64,000 bases of DNA from Cenococcum geophilum 1.58 (taxonomy: Eukaryota > Ascomycota > Dothideomycetes > Gloniales > Gloniaceae): assembly GCA_001692895.1 (NCBI GenBank), contig KV748199.1, positions 682,001 through 746,000 on the forward strand, written 5' to 3'. Below, piece after piece: positions 1 through 10,690 of this stretch. The stretch's first letter is position 1; every line of letters starts with the position of its first letter. Below the pieces are notes generated by a model. It saw only the letters and a list, made by a program, of their open reading frames with translations, was not told where the DNA came from and did no database searches. The translations under genes were made by a program, and so were the position numbers.

Positions 1-1456
1 CCAATTTGAGGTAAGTTTCGGTCTTCTTCTGAGAGCATCTCAATCGCACTACTGAAAACTTTAGCCACCATAGCCTTCTCAGAATCGTCGTTGAAGGCAA
101 GCTGGCTCAGCGAAATAGCCAGATTCTCACACTCTCTCTTACTAAAGCTAAAAACAATAACAGGGTTGTAGTTCTTCATCATGATCATCTTGACGATCTT
201 GTAAATGTCGGATGGTCCCTTATTGCCGCCTTTATTGAGCTTCTTATCCTTCCCCTTCCCTTTTCTCTTTGCCATAGCATCGACAGGATCATCGCCATGC
301 TTATCGGCGATAGAAGACATGGCTTTTTGAAAATTTTCCTCTCGAAACATACCCTTCTCGTCGACGACCAAATGTATCCCGTCAGCACCCGCGGGAAAGA
401 AATAGTGCTGTAACGGCGTAGGTCTGAAATCTGTGTAAACGACGTGACAGGGTTGCTTGTGGGTTTTCGTGATCCATTCTGCGAACTGCATGGCGTTGGG
501 AATCGTGGCGGAAAGGAAAACATATCGAACTTTGTCTGGTAGCAGAATAATCGTCTCTTCCCATACAACTCCCCTAGCTATTGAGTTTTTTAGCATCGCC
601 ACAATATATCCAGACCTCTGTACATACATTTATCACGTAAATAATGAACCTCATCAAATATAACCCAAGCAACCTCACGCATGATCTCAGAACCTCTGTA
701 TAACATAGAGCGGAGAATCTATAAGGTGTCAGGTTCCCTTCAATCAAACGGGGCGAGAAGTCATACTTCAGTAGTCATCACTAAACAGGTCGCGGTGGGG
801 TTTATCGTCACGTCTCCAGTCATAAGGCCAACATCGCCAAACTCGGCGGTAAACTCGCGGTATTTCTGATTGCTCAAAGCTTTGATTGGACTCGTGTATA
901 TGACTCTTTGATTGTTCTTTAAACACTGTGCGATAGCATATTCGGCGACAACGGTTTTACCAGCGCTAGTATGTGCAGAGACAAGGACGCTTTCATCTCT
1001 CTCGATTGAGGCAATTGAAACCTGCTGAAAAGGGTCTAGGGTGAAAGGCCATGTCCGCGCTGGTTGTTGTGGTGGTTCGTGTTCTGAGATTGGGACATAA
1101 TCGTAGTCTGGCGGCAGGGCGACCTGATGCCTCACTTGATGGGAGAGGACTACTGCTACCCCATCTTGCTGACCCTGTAATCCAGCAGATGCAGCAACCT
1201 CTCTTGACTGTTCCGTTTCGAATGCATCTGTAACGACTAGCTCTGGCTCGACATCTCGCCTTTGGCGTTTCGCAATCTGCGCATCTCCACTTCCCTTGGA
1301 GTCCGGTAGAAAAGCCGGGATGTTAGGTACTGGCGCATCGGTGTGCGATACTGCTTTGACATCTCCATTAGCCTGACGTTTCTTACTCTTCTTCGGGTAT
1401 TTGAGCTCGGTTGGAGCCTGAGGATCGTCTTCGAAGACGTCGAATAGCTCGTCCAT
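1..1456 (-). CDS. MTR4: Mtr4/Dob1 exosome-cofactor RNA helicase, N-terminal part
   Basis: DExH RNA helicase that feeds RNA to the nuclear exosome and is the helicase subunit of TRAMP. Exons on the minus strand are 1456-767, 718-628 and 577 to the window edge; the introns are 48 and 50 bp, GT-AG. The start [10 protein letters not shown] is the usual fungal Mtr4 N-terminus. Visible motifs are a charged tail (residues 1-115), the core entry ending [12 protein letters not shown], Walker A AHTSAGKT (about 161-168), the [15 protein letters not shown] motif, DEVH (about 252-255), and SAT (about 283-285) followed by the RPTPLQHY segment. A lysine/glycine-rich linker and the start of RecA2 follow. The RecA2 end, arch/KOW and C-terminal helical domains lie outside the window. 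The second intron acceptor was chosen because it yields DKSRGVVWEE in frame. Ski2 is the alternative, but the N-terminus and the linker fit Mtr4. Divergent to COX8. Confidence 0.95.
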
Positions 1457-1775
1457 AGCACGGTTTGAGTGAAGGTAGGGTGGAGTGAGGGATCAATGTG
1501 CCCTAAGCAGCAGGTGTGCACGGCGTGGAATTTCTTTGAGAAGAGCTCATCTGGTTATGAAAATCAATCGAGGTTCCAGGAAAGCGCAAACAGGACAAAC
1601 AGCTTGGCGTGGCAGAAGTAGAACTGGGAAGCTTCCACGGAATCGCATCACGCAACCAAACCGACTCCTGGTCCCAATCCAGCTCAATTACTCGACTCTC
1701 ACTCTGCAATTGCGCTCACTCTTCGCAAATGTCCGTTATATCTCCCACCCATGCCGAAAAATCTAATGTGTCTAG
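1457..1775. other. Divergent intergenic region MTR4/COX8
   Basis: This 319-bp gap separates the starts of two divergent genes and presumably holds both promoters. Open frames cross it on both strands, but none has a recognisable protein and I assign no gene. No clear TATA box was seen. Confidence 0.5.
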
Positions 1776-2130
1776 ATGCTCCCCCGGTCTACTTTCCGCG
1801 CATCTACAACCGCTGCCCTTGTTGCCCGTCGCGGCTTCCAGTCAACCCGCGCCCAACTATCTAGTCCTTACCACTACCCTGAGGGCCCGCGAAGCAACAT
1901 CCCGTTCAACCCTTTGACAAAGTGGTTTGCACTAAGATACTGGTCCTTCATGGGTATGATTTAGGGTCCAATTTAGCCCATGCTTTGCTAATCATTTGTG
2001 TAGCGGTTGGATTTGGGGCGCCGTTCGGCGTTGCTGGTGGGCTACCCCAGCCTTTATATTCCATAATAATATCAAGACCTAACCACCGTACAATTAAACA
2101 GTCTGGCAGACGAAGAAGAATAAGCCATGA
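1776..2130 (+). CDS. COX8: Cytochrome c oxidase subunit VIII (COX8 / mammalian COX7C type)
   Basis: Small nuclear-encoded subunit of mitochondrial respiratory complex IV. Exons are 1776-1953, 2004-2036 and 2102-2130; introns are 50 and 65 bp, GT-AG, with CTAAC-like branch sites. The product is 79 residues. It has an Arg/Ala/Ser-rich mitochondrial presequence, then the family core SSPYHYPEGPRSNIPFN and the single membrane segment rebuilt across the splice sites (RYWSFM, AVGFGAPFGVA, then VWQTKKNK). It ends KP-stop at 2130. The length and the PYHYPEGPRSNIPFN block match fungal Cox8. The second donor (G|GTGGGC) is a weaker consensus, but the frame and C-terminus support it. It reads in the same direction as ELP1 downstream. 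Confidence 0.93.
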
Positions 2131-2469
2131 TTATGGAGCTTGGGATGCTGGATTAAGCACTCTTTGCTGTTACAAGAAGATAGTAGAAAGCGGATATCAA
2201 ATCTCTCCTAACTATAGGAATTGTACAAAATTTCATGTGAAAGCTAATACGGTACTGAGCTATGTGTATCTCTATTAACTAAGTCCTGCCACTTACGCTA
2301 TGAAGCCTGCGATGATACCCAGCACATGTAAAAAGTTCCAACAGGGCTGCATCCTAGCTTGGCAAACTAGGCTATAACTAGCCTGCGTGAAATTTTATTA
2401 CTATCAATTAAATAATCCGCGAGGCCATCTCAAAAGCACCACTCCTTCTCCTTGACCCAAAATCCCGCC
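2131..2469. other. Intergenic region COX8/ELP1
   Basis: This 339-bp gap carries the 3' end of COX8 and the likely ELP1 promoter. It is A/T-rich with no supported coding sequence. It contains imperfect ctagcttggcaaactaggctataactag-like short palindromic pieces near 2352-2381, with no assigned role. Confidence 0.4.
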
Positions 2470-5400
2470 ATGCGTAACTTAAAAAACACAGGTCAAACAC
2501 TGTTGCAATTTTCTAACAATGCCTTGCCGCTTACAGCCAGCGCTTGGGATGCGTCCACAGACTCACTAATATGCGCCTTTGGGCCTTCAGAGTCTGCCGC
2601 CGTCATTGAGCTCAAGCGTCTGAGAGAATATACAGAAACCCCAGAACAGAGGCTGGAGATTATTGCTTCTTGGAATGCACCGTGCCCTATCCCAAGTCTT
2701 CCCTGCGACGCCATTCTAGACCTCCATCATTTTTCAGACTCTTCAACTTCGTGTCTTATCCTAGCCGGTGGAGACATTGTGATTGTCAGAGAAGAGCCGC
2801 TTCTTGGCGAAGATCCCATCGAAATCGTAGGCTCGGTAGATGCAGGGATATCAGCTGCCGCATGAAGAGCCGCTTCTTGGCGAAGATCCCATCGAAATCG
2901 TAGGCTCGGTAGATGCAGGGATATCAGCTGCCGCATGGTCCCCGGATGAAGAGCTACTGGCACTCACGACTCACGCCAGCACTCTCCTTTATATGACACG
3001 CGAGTTTGAAAATATTGCAAGCGCTGCTTTCACTTCCGAGGACGTCAAAGTCTCTAGCCATGTCTCTGTCGGATGGGGAAAATCTGAGACTCAGTTCAAG
3101 GGTAAAAGAGCTAAGGCGTTGCGGGATCCCACGATACCCGAATATGTTGATGAAGGAGTCCTTAGTCCTTTTGATAACCATTCAGTCTCTATAAGCTGGA
3201 GAGGCGATGGTGCATACGTGGCTATCAATACAATTGAAAGAGAGAAACGCCGTATGATTCGAGTTTACTCAAGAGAAGGTTTACTAGATAGTGTGAGTGA
3301 GCCGCTCGATGGGCTCGAGGGCGCTCTTAGCTGGCGACCCGCGGGAAATATCCTCGCCGGAATCCAACGACTGAAGGATCGAATTGATATTGTATTCTTC
3401 GAGCGAAATGGCCTTCGACATGGCCAATTCAGCCTACGAATGACATCCGAAGAATTGGACAGCTTGACAATGCCGCTGAAGTTAGATTGGAATATCGATT
3501 CCAGCGCGCTTTCTGTATGCTATCCAGATAAACTCCAGTTATGGACAATGGGTAATTATCACTATTACCTCAAGCAAGAAGTGGTATTTCCAAGGATGCA
3601 GCATGGGACGATCGTTACTAACACCTACTGGCACCCGGAGAAACCTCTACGACTTGCATTAGCAACCCCAGGTAGGATCTTCATTTACCCTCAACCCTTC
3701 CATTCTTCAAGCCCAGGTTAACCGCACGGACACTTACGAGAGACCAGATACAATACAAACTCTTGAGTTTGCTTTCGCAATCAGCAGCGGCTCAACATAC
3801 CCTCCGAACGATTTCGGTGTCGTGGCCGTAATCGATGGCAGTAAGGAAACAATTTCTACGGCCGGCAAGACGAAACGGATTAGCTAATGAAATGATAGCA
3901 TCACTAAAGCTCAGTGCCCTTCGAGTTGCAAACATCCCGCCGCCAATGTCTTTACATCAAATTGACCTAGCAAATAATGCGATAGATGTTGCCATTTCTG
4001 CCTCGAACAAGCGTGTGGCGGTCCTTTCAGAAAACGATGTTTCAATATATGCCTTCGATATCCACAAGAAGCCAATTCCTGCTCCTTCGGTCCTATGGCG
4101 CAGTGCTATACCGCGTCACCATTACTCTCGCCAGGTCGCTTTTAAAGGAGATACGGACGTTTTAGTTCTCACTGATAAACGGGAGGGGGGAGAAAGCGCT
4201 TTGTGGAGGTGTAGAGAAGAAAAGGTCGAATTACAAGAGCGGATCGAGGGATTTGGGCGTATATCAAATCTCTTTCCAGGCATAGAAGGGAGCAGGTTAT
4301 ATCTGCAAAGTGTACAGGGCTCGGTTCTAGAAGTTGTCGCTGAAGATGATTTCTCAAATACTGCTGAAGAGCTGCGATTCCGTCTAATCGCCAAATTTCC
4401 ATCGCCAACGCCCTGGGTACAAGTAGCATGCTATGCAAATAACGTACTACCGATATTCTTCTCTATATATCTAGAAGCTGACGTTTTTCACAGAGCATCT
4501 GCTTTGGACTCACTGCCAGCGGCACTTTGTATGCCAATGAACGTCCACTCGTTAGAAACTGCACGTCATTCCTGGCTACAAACGCGCATTTAATCCTCAC
4601 AACCACTCAACACTTCCTAAAATTTATCCACCTAACAGCAATAGAGGGTGCGTAAGCTAACAAACCGCCTTGAGTTAAACACTAACCTTCATAAGACATG
4701 GAAATTCCACATGATGAACCAGAACAGGACGAGAGATGTAGAACTATCGAAAGAGGCGCGCGTCTAGTAACTGTGATGCCAACAATTTACTCGGTGGTCC
4801 TGCAGATGCCAAGGGGTAATCTGGAGACAATATATCCTCGCGCCCTAGTTCTGGCAAGTATCCGTCGAAGTATTGAAGCCACGGATTATAGAACCGCTTT
4901 TCTCGCGTGTCGAAATCAACGCGTAGACATGAACATCCTACACGATCATGCTCCGGAGAAATTTATAGCAAATATAGATACATTCGTAGCCCAGATTAAA
5001 AGAGTAGATCACATTGATCTATTCCTTTCGCAGCTTCGGTAGGCATATCCTACCTAGTCCGTGCACCACACCCCGCTGATCTCTTTAGCAACGAAGATGT
5101 ATCAAAAACTATGTACAAAGAAACATCCAGGGGGGAAAGAAGCAAAAGTACAGCCGCATTGACAACCGGCGTTAGTAAAACCATCTCTCTTGGCAACACA
5201 TCCAAAGTTAATAGCATCTGTGATGCCATTTTGAGAGTCCTGGAGGCATCCAAAACGGTACACCTACAAAACATTATCACGGCACACGTATGCAAGAGCC
5301 CGGCTGACCTCAGCGCTGGGCTACTAGTGGTTGGCGGACTTCAGGGTAAGAATAAAGGCTATTAATTCGTTAAATGAATAATAGAACTAATTAGTCCTAT

Positions 5401-6950
5401 TAATTAGAAGCGCGGGATCCTTTGGTTGAGAGAGCTGCCGAGCATATATGCTTCCTAGCGGATGTCAACCAGCTTTATGAGTGTGCCTTAGGTATTTACA
5501 ATCTTGAGTTGGCATTATTGATAGCCCAACAATCACAAAAGGTACTGTATGCCTCCGGTTTTTCCCACGCATAGTTACTGACGGTGAAACAAGGACCCAC
5601 GGGAATACCTACCATATCTTCAGTCTCTTCAAGAATTGCCTCAATTGCGCCGAAAATTTAAAATCGATGATCAGCTTGGACGATACTCGAAAGCATTAAC
5701 CCATCTATACGCTCTCGAAGCTTTGGATGAGCTCGGAGCTTACGTAGAAAAGCACGCTCTTCACAGCAACGCTCTTGCACTATTTAAATATCAGCCTATT
5801 CAGCTGACCGAAATCATGAGGCTCTACGCTGACTACCTCAGCAATCAAAATAGGTTCAAGGAGGCAGGAGTTGGTAAATAACACGCCCGTTTATGTTTTA
5901 TCCCACTGATACCGTTTAGCCTACGAATACTTGACTAGCTACGCCTCAGCTAGTGAAGCTTATCGTGCCGCAAATCTCTGGCAGGAGAGTCTCTCCTCGG
6001 CCATGCTCGCTCCACTTCCCGCTGCCGAGATCTCTGTCCTCGCAACTACGCTTGCAGAAGGCCTTGTTGAGACCAGAGATTTCTTTTCCGCAGCCACAAT
6101 CTACTTCGACTATCTTCATGATATACAAACCGCAGTGCGGGTGTTCTGCAAAGGCTATTATTTTTCAGACGCCATTCGTCTCGTATCATTGCAACAACAG
6201 CCCGAGCTCCTTGAAGGCGTGGTCGACGTGGGCTTAATCGAAGGGCTTGCATCAATGACGGAGCTATTGGCCGATTGCAAAGGACAATTAGGAGCACAGG
6301 TGCCGCGGCTACGAGAATTGCGTCAGAAGAAGGCGGAAGACCCACGTATGCTACCCACTCCCTATTTGTAATCTACAGGATTCTTATCTTGATATCGTGT
6401 AGTGACATTCTTTGACGGCATTGACTCTCCGGACATCCCGGATAATGTCTCGCTCGCCCCCACTGAAACGTCCACGTCTGGCGGTACTTTCATGACGCGT
6501 TATACCAATCGCACTGGTACGATTAATACCACGACGACGCGTAAGACCTCGAAGAATCGGAGGCGTGAAGAGCGCAAGCGGGCCAGAGGAAAAAAAGGGA
6601 GTGTGTACGAAGAGGAATACCTTGTGAATTCTATCGAAAGACTTGTTGAGCGGGTTAATCGGGTCAACGAGGAGGTACAGAGGCTTGTAGAGGGATTGAT
6701 ACGGAGAAGGATGCGTGAACAGGCGGCTGCCATTGCACAAGCTATGAGGGACGTGGTCATCTTATGCAATGATTCTATTAACGAGGTGTTTCAGACCGGG
6801 AAGGCTAGTGAAGACACGACTCAAGCGGTGGGTGGGGTTGAAAGGCCTGTCGGTGCAGAGGGTGTCTTATGGGATAGTTTGGAGGAACAAAGCAAGAAAA
6901 GAGAACCACCTGTGGTTAAAGAATTTGAGAGGATATCTTTGTTAGGGTAG
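2470..6950 (+). CDS. ELP1: Elongator complex subunit 1 (IKI3), frame broken by a 73-bp tandem duplication
   Basis: Scaffold of the Elongator complex, which modifies wobble uridines of tRNAs. Ten exons: 2470-3671, 3712-3840, 3899-4443, 4494-4647, 4696-5038, 5089-5345, 5408-5541, 5594-5873, 5920-6345, 6403-6950. Introns are 40-62 bp. The start ATG at 2470 gives the family N-terminus MRNLKN. N-terminal WD repeats run to about residue 750, then TPR/helical repeats (AEHICFLAD, GRYSKALTHLYAL, YASASEAYRAANLWQESL), the Arg/Lys-rich RRREERKRARGKKGSVYEEEY block near the end, and stop at 6950. Discounting one copy of the 73-bp duplication in exon 1 (2791-2936), the exons total 1,314 codons plus stop, normal for Elp1. 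With both copies the frame stops at about 2865. The first intron (3672-3711, 40 bp) is the least certain, because its acceptor was chosen by frame. All other exons show intact conservation, so the gene is either recently broken or misassembled. Confidence 0.92.
2791..2936 (+). repeat. 73-bp perfect tandem duplication inside ELP1 exon 1
   Basis: Positions 2791-2863 are repeated at 2864-2936 with no visible mismatch; both begin gaagagccgcttcttggcg. The unit length, 73, is not a multiple of three. The frame entering the first copy therefore reaches TGA at the junction, while the second copy reads correctly into AAWSPDEELLALTTH. Removing either copy restores one continuous Elp1 frame. Confidence 0.97.
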
Positions 6951-7197
6951 CAACCTGTAACCTTTAATGGCCAGGAATTAGCATCAGCACGCAGTCATGC
7001 TTACAGCTCGAGTCAACCTTTCGTCGATCGTACCGTAAAGTCAAAGAGAAGATGGTAAAGACAGGTCTATCATTAGCTTTTTTCACAATCATGTCTGACA
7101 CAACTTTTATAAAGCCGTTTCCAACCAAGGCCCGCGACAATATTAATAGCGAGCTATATACAGCACACCCTCCCTAATCTTTTCAGAGAAATTAAAT

Positions 7198-8545
7198 CTA
7201 GACTTTGTACCCCACCTCCGATAATCCTATCTTCAATGCTTCAAGTGCTTTATCAACGTCCTGTCTATTAGGGTCTATCACGCTTACGCCCATATGACCA
7301 AATCTAATATACTTCGTAGCAATCTCCTTGTGAAGGCCTCCGGCAAATATGACGCCCTTCTTCATCAAACTGGACAAGATCTCGGGTGCCTGTACACCTT
7401 CAGGAAGGTATACTGCCGTCATACCGTTTGCTTGATTCTCCGGCCTTGTAGCAAGTTGCTTGAGCCCAAGGTTTGTAACTGCTTTCTTGATTTTCTGTGA
7501 CGCGGCACGGTGATCAGCAAATCGCTGTCCCAGAGGTCGAGAGAGTATTTGAGTCAGAGCGGTGTGAAGCGCATGGATAAGTTGTGGTGACGGAGTTGCG
7601 AAATAGCTCGGTTTTTTAGCCTCGTAATTCTGCATGACTGAGGATATGTATTAGCAGATTTAGATTTGACGATGCTGACGAGCAAAGCTTACTCGGAAGC
7701 CAGTTCTTCCAAGAACCGAAGTAAGATGTCGGCCGTGTCCTACGAGCCTTAAATCTTTCAATTGCTCGGCCTGATACCATCAATATGCTCAAACCAGCAG
7801 GGCAGCCGATGGCCTTTTGACTAGCAGTGAGCACAACATCGAGACCCCAGTTGTCGAACATGATCTCTTCGCAACCAACGCTGCAGACACCATCGACAAT
7901 GACTAGTGTTTCTGGGCTGACTCTATGAACCAACTCAGAAAGAGCCTTGAGCTCGCTCAATACACCTGTCGATGTGTCGACATGGGTGACAGTAAGCACC
8001 TGATACTGCTTCTCTTTCAGCGCTGTCTCAATCTCATCCAGCTGTGGCCTATCCCCAATTGGAGCCTTCAATTGAGTAGCCTTGACGCCGTACGTTTCGA
8101 AGCAGTCGGCGAACGAGTCGGCGAAATATCCAGTATGCAAGACAAGAGCTTCGTCGCCAGGCTCGACTAGATTAGCGGCAACTTGATCCCAGCCGAGAGT
8201 GCCCGAGCCAGATATAACGAATGGTTGTGAAGCCGGGTCGGCGGTTTGGAAGAGCTTCCGTAACATGGACAGTGTTTCGCCAAAAATTTCTACAAAGGGG
8301 GCACTGACGTGAGACTCGCTGGGTTGGAGTTAGCAATATACACATGAGAAGGGATAAGACCATCGAACGGACCTGTAGTGGCTCATAGCCTGCAGAACGG
8401 CATCGTCAAACTCAATTGGTCCTGGGATCAGGAGTGCTGGGTGGGGCGGTTGGTTCGACATGGTGTCAGGGGGAGACTTCGCTGCCCGGGGGGGAGACTT
8501 CGCTGCCCGGCGGGGAGACGGGTTACCTATATCGTCGTCGGTCAC
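7198..8545 (-). CDS. AGX1: Alanine-glyoxylate aminotransferase (Agx1 type)
   Basis: PLP-dependent class V aminotransferase converting glyoxylate plus alanine to glycine plus pyruvate. Exons on the minus strand are 8461 (or 8545)-8373, 8318-7693 and 7637-7198; introns are 54 and 55 bp. From the ATG at 8461 it is 384 residues and starts like yeast Agx1 (short leader, then LLIPGPI). Landmarks are SGSGTLGWD near the substrate site, HVDTSTGVLS, VVDGVCS-like IVDGVCSVGCEE, the Schiff-base lysine in LTASQKAIG (about K198), NYEAKKPSYFATP across the second splice, and the C-terminal IRFGHMG. An in-frame ATG at 8545 would add 28 residues, including a 7-residue repeat. I prefer 8461 for family fit. No obvious peroxisomal tripeptide is present (ends YKV). 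It converges on ELP1 (247-bp gap) and diverges from VPS29. Confidence 0.93.
8470..8520. repeat. 21-bp tandem repeat at the AGX1 5' end
   Basis: The unit starting ggggagacttcgctgcccgg occurs at 8470-8489 and 8491-8510 (period 21) with a partial third copy from 8512. Read on the minus strand in frame with AGX1 it encodes AAKSPP(R) twice, just upstream of the preferred ATG. It is either 5' UTR or an N-terminal extension. Confidence 0.9.
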
Positions 8546-9244
8546 TGCAGAGCGTTCTGTAGAGAAGGGCGTGTTCAGCTCAAAGACGGTTTTAGTGTCG
8601 AGATGTCTAGCAAAGAGACCGAGCCGGGAGGAAGCGCGCGGAGGAGCCAGGGTGGATGTGGAGGGGTAAAGTCGGATAGAAGCCGCAGTAGGGACACCAG
8701 GGTGCAGAATTCAGGGTTATGATATCGTAGAGAGCGGATGCAGCTTGACAGCACGTGTTTGTGGGTAATTGGAGTCAGTGTGGGAGGATGGGCTTCAAAT
8801 ACGCGTAACGTTGCTTATGGGGATTGACGGATAAGAGGGCTATAACGGTTTTTAAGGGTTCCCATACAAACTTTGTCCGTGTCCTCTCGCTTGAAATTTT
8901 GATGTTGGAAACCGTGCATAGGTTTAAACGCGGAATATTGCCGTCTGACTCCACCGGGAAGTTTGCTATTCTTACTCCCCCCCAGCGTAGGGACCCGATG
9001 GCAATTCGTGGTGTCGCCAATTACGTTCCTTCCGCGACCCTCTACTTCCGAAATTACTAGTCGTGCACACTGTTGAGAGCCTCCGAAAGTCGCCCTCGAT
9101 ACCTGATGTTGTGCCCTTGAAATTTCGCCAAGACAATGCGCACCAGCTTCGCCTGTGGGCAAGCCGGTCACACCCGTTTCCCGAATACTCCCATTCGTCC
9201 TGCCGCATCTTTAGACTAGGCGAGCAGAAGGAGAGCATTCGCCA
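8546..9244. other. Divergent intergenic region AGX1/VPS29
   Basis: This 699-bp gap lies between divergent starts. Several open frames cross it, but none resembles a known protein or has a plausible splice partner. I read it as promoter and 5' UTR sequence for the two genes. Confidence 0.45.
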
Positions 9245-10028
9245 TGACTTCGAGATTGGTACTCTGTCTAGGAGATTTATTCATACCGGACAGAGCCTCA
9301 GTGAGTCTTGCGCTCCCTCTTTCCAAGGCCGTTGCGTAGCTTACAATTGTGACAGGATATTCCAGCCAAGGTATTTCCCCGCTCCCATATTTACTCCTGG
9401 TAGAGCCTGAAATGTTCAAAGACTCATTGCTCCTAGTTCAAGAAGCTGTTGGCGCCCGGAAAAATTGGTCAAATCCTCTGTTTGGGGAATCTTACCGACA
9501 AAGAAACATACGAGTTCCTCCGTGGCGTAGCTCCAGACCTCCAAATCGTCAAGGGAGATTACGATGTCGATGCACCCAACCTAGCACTCTCAAAGGTTGT
9601 CACACACGGTTCACTACGGATAGGCTTCACTCATGGACATACCATTATACCTCCTGGTGATGGGGACAGCCTCTTAATTGCGGCAAGGCAAATGGATGTG
9701 GATATTCTATTATGGGGTGGTACGCACAAATTTGAGGCATACGAGATGGAGGGCAAGTTTTTTGTCAATCCGGGAAGTGCTACAGGTGCAATGACAACCG
9801 GTTGGTGGCCAGATGCTGAAGAACCAACGCCAAGTTTTGTTCTGATGGATGTAAGTCTTATAGTGACCACTTTTCCCTCCTGGAGGTTAAAGGCTTATGC
9901 TCTCTTGTCAGGTCCAAGGAGATGTTCTAGTACTCTATGTATACCAATTACGCAAGGAGGCGAACGGCGTAGAGAACGTGGCAGTAGAGAAGGTCTCTTT
10001 CCGAAGAAATGGTGGTGGTGTATCATAA
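9245..10028 (+). CDS. VPS29: Retromer subunit Vps29
   Basis: Metallophosphoesterase-fold subunit of retromer, which recycles cargo from endosomes to the Golgi. Exons are 9245-9301, 9357-9371, 9437-9850 and 9912-10028; introns are 55, 65 and 61 bp. The 200-residue product begins MTSRLVLCLGDLFIPDRAS. A 15-bp microexon encodes DIPAK, and then comes FKKLLAPGKIGQILCLGNL. The GDYDVD, THGHTIIP, THKFEAYE and NPGSATGA motifs of the fold are all present. The C-terminal exon gives VQGDVLVLYVYQL and ends GGGVS. The length matches fungal Vps29. Without the microexon the frame and the DLFIPDRA-to-FKKLL link would be lost, so that exon is well supported. Confidence 0.95.
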
Positions 10029-10690
10029 TGATGGAAACATCTCGACCTAAGACTCGTTCTCTTAACCCTCTGGGGTCAGGATCGGATTCTTGCCCGACTT
10101 GGGGCTAGCTGTGGCTTATTATGTTTCTCAATCACTAGTGCTTGGCATACTAAGGTCTAGAAAAATTAACCAGACAGGGCGCTAGAGTTTGCTTAACTCT
10201 TTGCTTGCTGCGATATATGCATTGCCCTAGATTATCGCTTAATACTACACCTAATTTTCCACGTTGATTTTCTACTTCGGTAAGGTTTGATTAGGTCAGG
10301 TTTTTCTGTTCTAATTCTAAAGTTCTTTCTTGAAATCATATTAATTGAGGCAGCCCCAGCTTTACGCTCCATCAGATTCGAATCAGTTGAAGTAGTTTGT
10401 ATATATATAAATATTGCTATTCTGGAATAGCTTGAGCGACCAACCCATGTAATATTGAAGAATTAAAAAATCCGCAACCTACATCATACATATTCCGTGA
10501 CTATATGAAATACTATATCAAAGTAAAAGGTTCTTATTCTAAATCTTAACATTTATAATCCTCTTCAAGCATGCTAACATATAGCCTCCTCGGGTATGCA
10601 ATAGTGCATAACGGTATTCACGGACTGGAGGCCATGATACCAAAATCTAACCAAATCCAATTGGAACTTCCATTTGAAAAAAAATTTCCA
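10029..10690. other. A/T-rich intergenic, nothing recognised
   Basis: Sequence 3' of VPS29. Strongly A/T-rich, with many stops in all frames; no gene, RNA or repeat recognised before the inverted-repeat element. Confidence 0.5.

Noticed and set aside
2791-2936. The 73-bp repeat in ELP1 as a newly created intron
   Set aside because: A clean removal would need AG directly followed by GT within the repeat unit. The unit has only AG followed by GC in a poor donor context, so splicing is unlikely to restore the frame.
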